Origin: Cyclina sinensis
Taxonomy: Eukaryota > Mollusca > Bivalvia > Venerida > Veneridae
Direction of reading: 5' to 3'
Assembly: GCA_012932295.1 (NCBI GenBank)
Contig: JAAONU010000009.1
Location: forward strand, 3,546,197 to 3,610,196
DNA: 64,000 nt
Shown here: one piece after another, positions 55,586 through 64,000 of the stretch
Layout: every line of letters starts with the position of its first letter
How positions within the stretch are numbered: the stretch's first letter is position 1
Position numbers and translations under genes: made by a program
Notes under the pieces: model-generated
Told to the model about the DNA's origin: nothing
Database searches by the model: none
Seen by the model: only the letters and a program-made list of their open reading frames with translations

Positions 55586-58500
55586 ACTAAACATTCAAAA
55601 CCCTAACCCTGCTTGCAATTGTAAAATCAGCACTACCGACTGCCTGCAGTGATTACCTCAGCATTACCAAACTTCCTTTAATGGACACCTCAGCATTTCC
55701 AAACTGCCTACAATGGCCATCTTGTCTACTATCTGCTTGTAATGGTAATTGTTACTTTGTCATTACAAAACTGCCTTTAGTGATCATCTCATCATTACCA
55801 AACCTTCTGTAATGGACACCTCAGCATTATCAGACTGAAATGGACACATCATTACCAAACTGCTTGTAATGATCATCTTGTCTACCATCCGCTTGTAATG
55901 GTAATGGTTACTTTGTCATTACAAAACTGCCTGTGATCATCTCATCATTACTAAACCTTCTGTAATGGATACCTCAGCATTATCAAACTGTAATGGACAC
56001 ATCATTACCAAACTACCTGTAATGGTCACCTTTTCCTTATAAATTTGCATGTGATGATTACCTCAGCATTGACATATTGCCTGTAATAGTCAACTTGTCA
56101 TTACCAAACTACCTGTAATGGTCACCTTTTCCCTATAAATTTGCCTCTGGTGATTACCTCAGCATTGCCATATTGCCTGTAATGGTCAACTTGTCATTAC
56201 CAAACTGCCTGTAATGGTCACCTTTTTACAAAACTGCTTCTAATGGTCATCTCATCATCTCAAACTTTCTGTAATGGATACCCCAGCATTACTAAAATAC
56301 CTGTAATGGACAAATCATTACCAAACAGATTGTAATGGTCACCTAATCCTTAAAAGTTGCCTGTAATGGTTACCTCAGCATTACCAAACAGCTGTCAGTG
56401 GTCACCTCAGCAATACTAATCTGCCTTCACTGTGAAGGTTCCCTTGTCATTACAAGACTGCCTCTTATGATCATCTCATCATTATCAAATTTTTATGGTG
56501 ACCTCATCATTACCAAACCCTGTAATGGACACCTCAACATTACCAAGAAGCCTTTAGTGGAGACATCATTATCAAACTGCCTGTAATTGTCCCCTTAACA
56601 TTATCACACAGCCTACAATGATCACTTTAACAATACCAAAGTGCCTGTTATGGTCATCTCAAACAAACAACCTGCAATGGTCAACCCAACAGTACCAAAT
56701 GACCTGTAATGGTCACCTCAACATTACCAAACAACCTGTAATGTTCAAACCAACAGTACCAAATGGCCTGTTATGGTCGTCTCAACATTACCAAACAACC
56801 TGTAATGTTCAACCCAACAGTACCAAACAGCCTTTTATGGTCATCTCAACATTACCAGTCAACCTGTAATGTTCAACCAAACTGTAACACACAGCCTGTT
56901 ATGGTCATCTCAACATTACCAAACAACCTGTCATGTTCAACCCAACAGTATGAAATGGCCTGTTATGGGCATCACAACATTATCAAACAACCTGTCATGT
57001 TCAACCCAACAGTATCAAATGGCCCGTTATGGTCATCTCAACATTACCAAACAACCTGTAATGTTCAACCCAACAGTACCAAACAGCCTGTTATGGTCAT
57101 CTCAACATTACCAAACAACCTGTAATGTTTAACCCAACAGTACCAAACAGCCTGTTATGGTCATCTCAACATTACCAAACAGCCTGTAATGTTCAACCCA
57201 ACAGTACCAAAGAACCTGTAATGTTTAACCCAACAGTACCAAACGGCCTGTTATGGTCATCTCAACATTACCAAACAGCTTGTAATGTTCAACCCAACAG
57301 TAACAAACAACCTGTAATGGTCATCTCAACATTACCAAACAGCCTGTAATGTTCAACCCAACAATACCAAACAACCTGTTATGGTCATCTCAACATCACC
57401 AAACAACCTGTAATGTTCAACCCAACAGTACCAAACAGCTTGTTATGGTCATCTCAACACTACCAAACAACCTGTAATGTTTAACCCAACAGTACCAAAC
57501 AGCCTGTTATGGTCATCTCATCATTACCAAACAACCTGTAATATTTAACCCAACATTACCAAACAACCTGTAATGTTTAACCCAACAGTACCAAATGGCC
57601 TGTTATGGTCATCTCAACATTACCAAACAACCTGTAATGTTCAACCCAACAGTACCAAATAACCTGTAATGTTTAACCCAACATTACCAAACAACCTGTA
57701 ATGTTTAACCCAACATTACCAAACAACCTGTAATGTTTAACCCAACAGTACCAAACAGCCTGTTATGGTCATCTCAACATTACCAAACAACCTGTAATGT
57801 TCAACCCAACAGTACCAAACAGCCTGTTATGGTCATCTCATCATTACCAAACAACCTGTAATATTTAACCCAACATTACCAAACAACCTGTAATGTTTAA
57901 CCCAACAGTACCAAATGGCCTGTTATGGTCATCTCAACATTACCAAACAACCTGTAATGTCCAACCCAACAGTACCAAATAACCTGTAATGTTTAACCCA
58001 ACATTACCAAACAACCTGTTATGTTTAACCCAACATTACCAAACAACCTGTAATGTTTAACCCAACAGTACCAAACAGCCTGTTATGCCATCTCAACATT
58101 ACCAAACAACCTGTAATGTTCAACCCAACAGTACCAAACAGCCTGTTATGGTCATCTCAACATTACCAAACAACCTGTAATGTTTAACCCAACAGTACCA
58201 ATTAGCCTGTTATGGCCATCTCAACATTACTAAACAGCCTGTAATGTTCAACCCAACAGTACCAAACAGCTTGTTATGGTCATCTCAACACTACCAAACA
58301 ACCTGTAATGTTTAACCCAACAGTACTAAACAGCCTGTTATGGTCATCTCAACATTACCAAACAACCTGTAATATTTAACCCAACATTACCAAACAACCT
58401 GTAATGTTCAACCCAACAGTACCAAATAACCTGTAATGTTTAACCCAACATTACCAAACAACCTGTAATGTTTAACCCAACATTACCAAACAACCTGTAA

Positions 58501-58985
58501 TGTTTAACCCAACAGTACCAAACAGCCTGTTATGGTCATCTCAACATTACCAAACAACCTGTAATGTTCAACCCAACAGTACCAAACAGCTTGTTATGGT
58601 CATCTCAACATTACCAAACAACCTGTAATGTTTAACCCAACAGTACCAATTAGCCTGTTATGGCCATCTCAACATTACTAAACAGCCTGTAATGTTGAAC
58701 CCAACAGTACCAAACAGTCTGTTATGGTCATCTCAACATTACCAAACAACCTGTAATGTTTAACCCAACAGTACCAATTAGCCTGTTATGGCCATCTCAA
58801 CATTACCAAACAACCTGTAATGTTTAACCCAACATTACCAAACAACCTGTAAAGTTTAACCCAACATTACCAAACAACCTGTATTGTTTAACCCAACATT
58901 ACCAAACAACCTGTAATGTTTAACCCAACATTACCAAACAACCTGTAATGTTTAACCCAACATTACCAAACAGCCTGTAATGTCA
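55585..58985. repeat. 32-bp minisatellite, about 105 units in two alternating subtypes
   Basis: Subtype a contains AACCTGTAATGTTTAACCCA; subtype b contains AGCCTGTTATGGTCATCTCA; both continue ACATTACCAAAC. Many units alternate to give a 64-bp dimer. Units are strongly diverged from 55585 to about 56650 ('tgcctgtaatggtcacctc') and nearly uniform to the right. Higher-order repetition of 320 bp is visible at 57511 and 57831. Confidence 0.95.
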
Positions 58986-59158
58986 GCTCAACACTACATA
59001 AAGTTCTGACAAGTATAAAGTGTCCTATCATCTTAACCACTTGGTCTAGAGAAAGACATCCTGGTGACATAGTTCAAAACAATTACATGTACAACCAATT
59101 CCATCATGGAGGGCTGAGTTAATGAAAAACAAAACAAAATTCAGAGTTAAGATGAAGA

Positions 59159-59164
59159 TTTATT
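59159..59164 (-). promoter_or_regulatory. Candidate poly(A) signal (AATAAA, minus strand)
   Basis: TTTATT on the plus strand just right of the repeats. It is the leftmost good candidate for the end of the Rab5 transcript; other AATAAA motifs lie nearer to the exon (for example around 60397 and 62279). Confidence 0.25.
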
Positions 59165-62100
59165 GTTTGATAGGTACACATTTTCTGTATAATACTTTAT
59201 ACAGCTGGTAACCAGTAAATAATTCTAATACATTCAGACAATGTAACATTAAAACCAAGGCATAACTGTGCAAAGAGAGACAATGACTGTTAATAGTATT
59301 ATCTGAATTGTAATGCCTTCTGTATCGGATAATACATGTCCCAAATACATAGAGCATTGATGCCAATACTAAAAAAATCTTCAATTATGAAATTGCTGTA
59401 AGCAAAAACAATTATCAAACATTTTCTAGATATTCACTGGTGAATAAAAATGATTATCACAAAAAAGTTGATAATGTAAACATGACCGAAAAAAAACCTT
59501 CCTTTCCTACTGCAGTATCTTAACATTCAATGATAACAAGAGAAATGAAAATACAAATGTGTTACTGAAACATTGCAAGATGGTATTGAAAGGGACTCAC
59601 TTACAGAATTTAGCTGAATTTTTTCTTTTCTTTAAAACTGATGGAAAGTTAATATACTATGGAAAAACCTAATCTTATGTTTCTATACACCATGAAAACT
59701 AAAAAAAGGTTTAGCTTCCACTGGGATTTGAAACCATGCATTTTCAGTCAGTAAAGTCAGTAAAATATAGAGCGACGATCTACACAACTGAGCCACAGAG
59801 ACTTGTTATCATAATTCGTGAAAATTAAATTCATAACTTAAGTATCTACCCCATGACTAACGGAGTAAATTTTTTATCGATAAAAGTGTGTTAATCTTTG
59901 TATTGTGAAGTGTTTCTGTAACAAAAAATGTGTCAATAACTTAATTTAGATATGTTCTTCACAATAACAGCTAGAATTTGTAGATCTATGAATTTCTTTT
60001 TTTTTTTCATCATTGTCCCATCTGCGAGTCAGTCCCTTTAGCATTTAACCAAGTAAAAAAGCTGATCTTAGCCAGTTTATAAATGTCATGCATTTCATGC
60101 TATGTACAATGTACTAGTAATCATTACAGTAACGTAGCAAAATTCTGAAATCTTCCTATATACTGTGCATTGAGTATTCATGAGAAATATATGAATGTTG
60201 TTTTAAAAATTATTTTTTATCTAATTTTGAGCTTACCTAAATAAATGAAAATTAAAATGTTGCTCATTTATTGACACAATATACATGATGTACCTATCAC
60301 TTTCAGAATTGTATTGAGAGAATTTTTTTTTTGTCAAATCTAGATTTCAGCAATGAACTATCCTTAAATGTTCAAATCAGATTAGCAATGATCCTTTATT
60401 AAATGTTGTAAACAAATAAAATGCATAACTTTGACACAGAGGTATAACATGTTAAGTAAGAACCTTGACAAATCTTGACTTGTGTGCAGGCAAGCACTAC
60501 AGTGCAGGCACTCCAAAATGAAGCAATCAATCAGACTGTATGTACATGAATTTCGCAACAACGTAAAAAATAACAACAACAACAAATCACTCACAATCAA
60601 TTCACAAATATACATGTACCAATATATTAACAAAATCTTCTCTATTTAAGTTGAAGTACTGCGCTATACAAAATATAATGGTGTCTTTTACAAATATACA
60701 ATAAATACAAATTAATATTTTAACTTTGTCCTTTCAAGCAAACAAATTTTTTCAACAGTTTTGCCAAAGTACAACTATGATTTATTCCTGCTTTTCTAAT
60801 TTTTCTGGAATACAGGTCTCACTTCGAAGCATTCTGATTGGTCAGATTTCAACTTGTCTGTGATACTGACCAATCACTTGCCAGAAACTTAAGAGATAAG
60901 CTTATTCTACAATACTGGTGCTTTGAACAGGATTGTTATTCCTTTTAATGACATTTTATCTGAAAACACAAAGTATCCCAAGTACAGCCCTAATACAATG
61001 TCAGCTTTCTGTTATAAACATATTGACCTAAACAAATGAAATGTGAGCACAATATTTTCATAATCTAAATACGATCACTCTTAATCTTTACACTACATGC
61101 TGAATTGAAATGAAAAGCTGCTTTTCATGCACAACCAAAGAAAAAATTATTCCCTATGTCTGCTGTTTTAACATGTTACAAATGAATCCTGTTCAATGCA
61201 GACAGGACTTTTGTCAAATTCTTTATAAGTTTTGATAGCAATGGCTGCATAAACCAACCCTAAACCTCTCAGTCTGAGCTTTTGTACGGATTAATATGCA
61301 TGTACATTAATTTGTTGTTGTTGTTTTATGTAATGGACACAAGTAAAAGAAAGTCATTACAGATGGGTTTTTTTTTCAATCAAGGAACCAAGTGGCTATT
61401 TCTACAAAAGTTATGAACACAAATTTAAGCATGATTTGTTTTAAAACATTAACTGACTTTTCAATACAACTTGCTCAGCACATTCAAAATACATGTACAT
61501 TAGGAAAACTTTATATACATGAAATTAATAATTCACCACACATAAACATGTAGTAAATAATTCACCATCTAATTCCTAGGGGTGCCTGATAACACAGTGT
61601 ATGTATACACATAAAAATATTGATACTAACAAAAACTTGACTTCATAATAAATCTGATTTGTTTTTATGGGGTTTCATCTTTATCAGAGCAAACTTCTGA
61701 AAATTGGGAAATTATGATTTGCATTGAAAACTGCTTTCATCTTCACCACACAATATTGTTATATTGGTTTATAATGTTGGTTGCTGAAGTCTCAAACACA
61801 TCTCTCATTTAAGTTAAAGTAATCACAAAACAGAGACTATTAGCTAAATTCAAGCTACCATTACTTAGAACATTGAAGTTGTATGTTGTCACAATACTTG
61901 TTACATAATAACATTCAGTGTATCTGTATTATATCTTCCGATTTGTTATATTTTATGACTGCTGGACACTAAAAGCAATGTTACATGCATACCACAGAGC
62001 AGTTAATGTGACGGTATTACATCAGAAAAGCTAATCAGATCTCATTCAGTTCAGCCAATCAGAATTCAGTCTTCTCCAATCTGGAAATATGAACAAGTAT

Positions 62101-62971
62101 AAAACTTTATGACATACTGATCTTAAATTTTGAACCATAAGAAGCACCAACAGAAGTAGATCTGTTGTCAATGTCTGAACAACTAAAACTATTATAAAGG
62201 ACAGCTACCAGCCACACAGAAAAATAGTGAATTTCTACAGTGAAATAAAAAGCAGACAATATAAAACCAAAAAAAGCATTTATTTGTTATCAATAAATTG
62301 CTAGAATTATTATAATTGGTAACACCTGAAAAGCTTGTAATTTTTGAGTGCGTTTAAAGTGCTACTTTACAGTCAACATGTATGGTACAATATTTCTGAC
62401 AAGCTAGTTTTATATCTGTATCGATTTACTTTTAAAGGAAATTGACAGAATTTACTTCAAATACCTGTCAACAAATGTTTACAACTTGTTTAGATGCATT
62501 CCTATTACTTAATCTTTAAGACAGCTAGAGCTGTGACCAAAACATAAAATTACATGTATGCACAATTAATTTTCGGAGGAGTAAGATGGTGTAACAATGA
62601 TTAACAAAGACAGATTGAAAACCATGTTCATCAATTTATACTTGGAACACAGCTGTGTGTAAACACCGTAGTTATCCTTGAATGAATAAAAACAAAAGTA
62701 CATTGTTATAATCTTCTTCATATGTGGAAAACACTTTTTCACTTGGTTATGTTTTTTATATCCCTTTCTTTTCCAAGAAATTCTTTCTTAGTAACTTCTC
62801 CTGGAATCTCTTAGTTTTGTTAACAACTGTGAATTCTTCTCAAGTCAGAAGAATTTGCAGAAAACACTTCCCCTCACTGTCTTCTAATTTTCTTAATGTA
62901 TCAGTGTTTCAGTGTTTATGATTGGACCAATTTGATCACATGACCCACAGTTCAGCCAATCAGATCACAGA
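59165..62971 (-). other. Putative long 3' UTR and intergenic sequence left of Rab5
   Basis: Non-repetitive, AT-rich sequence with no protein-like frames. Its lack of the interspersed modules seen elsewhere, and its position after the Rab5 stop codon, fit a long 3' UTR. This is inference; transcript data are needed. A SINE-like copy lies at 59717-59865. Confidence 0.35.
59717..59865 (-). repeat. tRNA-derived SINE-like element, minus-strand copy
   Basis: On the minus strand 'tagtcatggggtagatac' precedes AGTCTCTGTGGCTCAGTTG (A-box like), 'tagatcgtcgctcta', 'ttttactgactgaaa' and GGTTTCAAATCCC (B box). The order and phrases match the copy at 25776-25885. Confidence 0.6.
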
Positions 62972-63081
62972 TTACTTGCAACAGCCACCTTCAGAAGCTT
63001 GATTCTGTTCATTTAATCTCACTCCTGTCTGTGGTCTCTGACCTGTTTGACCACCACTATCGCTTTTTGGCAATTTTTTGG
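62972..63081 (-). CDS. Rab5: Rab5 small GTPase, last coding exon
   Basis: On the minus strand, an acceptor (atttattttAG, with AG at 63083-63082) is followed by 110 bases. The first two complete a split Ala codon if the previous exon ends in G. The exon then reads KKLPKSDSGGQTGQRPQTG, VRLNEQNQASEGGCCK and TAA at 62974-62972. AKKLPK just before the variable tail is characteristic of Rab5, and the end has the di-cysteine motif that receives geranylgeranyl groups. Rab5 regulates early-endosome fusion; this exon gives the hypervariable membrane-targeting tail only. The GTP-binding core (about 180 residues) must lie on exons to the right of the window. The exon is only about 36 codons, too short to stand out as an open frame. 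A plus-strand origin is excluded by the splice site and frame. Confidence 0.85.
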
Positions 63082-63199
63082 CTAAAATAAATAAAATCAT
63101 TTCATTTTCAGTAAAATTTAGTTAGTACTGTAATAATGTAGGTATATAACTTATCTGACTCTCTGCTGACAGGTTTAATAATAATAATAATAATATGCA

Positions 63200-63975
63200 T
63201 ACTATTGGAAAGGAACTAGAGATTGTTTTTGAGAAACATACATCCCCCCCTCCACATGTCATTTTCCGAACACGCTGATTATAAGTATAACTACACTTGG
63301 TCAAGATCATTGCTCTAAAGTTTTTCTCAAAAAAAAAACAAAAGTTATGAAGACATGCCCAACTGTATTCAAATGTGGACAATGAAGGGCTGCAACTCTG
63401 CTAAAAATCATCTGGCCTAAAATATGGGTAACTACCCTTGCTAATTATCATTGCTCTGAAGTTTCATGAAAATCAAACCAGCAGATATGAAAAAATGTCT
63501 GTGTTCAAATTTGAACGAATCAAGGATTGCAATCAAGGATTGCAACTTAGCTAAAAATCATCCCACTGGAACAGGACAAAAATATGCATAACTACACTTC
63601 CACAAAATCTAATCAACCGTAATGTATTCAGATCAAGGGCCACTACTCCACTAAAAATCAGCAGACTGGAACACATCAATAATACACATGCTAAGGATCA
63701 TTTCTGTGAAGTTTTGTGAAGTCCAACAAGAGGTTATGGAGAGTTTAAATTTGGACAAATCAAGGTCCATAACTTTCTTTAAAATCACTAAACAGGAAAA
63801 TGCCAATGATATGCTTAACTAAACTTAGTACCAGTAATTCATAGCAAGCTCCACAGAAATCAAACTAGCAGTTATGGAGAAGAAGTGCAGACAAACTTTG
63901 TGACATACAGACAGACAGACGGAAAGTATAAAAGCAATATTTATCCAACCCCACTTTGTAGTGGGAGACATAATG
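63200..63975 (-). repeat. Stem-loop modular repeat, minus orientation, in Rab5 intron
   Basis: Modules with 'gctctgaagtttcatgaaaa', 'tcaaaccagcagatatg' and 'ggattgcaacttagctaaaaatca' recur about five times. At the right end are 'acagacagacagacgg' and an inverted repeat CCCACTTTGTAGTGGG at 63950-63965, like the head at 30410-30424 read in reverse. Confidence 0.75.
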
Positions 63976-64000
63976 AAGCCAACTATACAGAACTTCAAAT

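Noticed and set aside
55595..55612. Telomere-like ccctaaccctg
   Set aside because: Less than two units; chance occurrence beside a minisatellite.
56618..57349. Open frames with repeated QTTCNVQPNSTKQPVM
   Set aside because: Translation of the 32-bp minisatellite; frames break wherever the unit count changes phase.

Overview
This is an AT-rich, repeat-dense animal nuclear window with GT-AG introns. Tandem minisatellites cover very roughly a fifth of it. Many short repeat families carry modules such as AAGGTCAAGGTCA and GTCC/GGAC runs. This style is familiar from bivalve mollusc genomes, so a bivalve or close lophotrochozoan relative is the best guess; it is an inference from repeat style and gene types.

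Three protein-coding loci can be supported. (1) About 2.2-15.7 kb, plus strand: the 3' ten coding exons (432 codons plus stop) of an SLC6 Na+/Cl--coupled transporter, from TM5 to the C-terminus, closest in motif style to glycine/neutral amino acid transporters. Its TM1-TM4 exons are not visible and probably lie upstream of base 1. (2) About 33.8-47.4 kb, plus strand: a complete-looking five-exon gene (about 439 codons) for a DegT/DnrJ/EryC1/StrS-family PLP aminotransferase, a mostly microbial family. (3) 62,972-63,081, minus strand: the last coding exon of a Rab5 GTPase gene (AKKLPK motif, di-cysteine end). The remaining Rab5 exons lie beyond the right edge, and a long 3' UTR probably occupies much of 59.2-63.0 kb.

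Layout: a 36-bp minisatellite (0.14-1.9 kb); the SLC6 gene, whose introns hold two related 25-bp arrays (7.6-12.5 kb) and a 56-bp array (14.4-15.0 kb); a gene-poor stretch (15.7-33.8 kb) with a decayed Tc1-like transposase, SINE-like and LINE fragments, a foldback element, and 32-bp and 52-bp arrays; the aminotransferase gene, whose introns are filled with modular interspersed repeats; then 47.4-59 kb of repeats including a 5x33-bp array and a 3.4-kb array of 32-bp units; and finally the Rab5 3' end.

The three genes show no functional link. The most notable items are the intron-containing DegT-family gene, the kinship and in-register junction of the two 25-bp arrays inside one SLC6 intron, the shared stem-loop plus GTCC architecture of several repeat families, and the small Rab5 exon. 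Coordinates of exons were worked out by hand from reading frame, splice signals and protein continuity; repeat boundaries are approximate.
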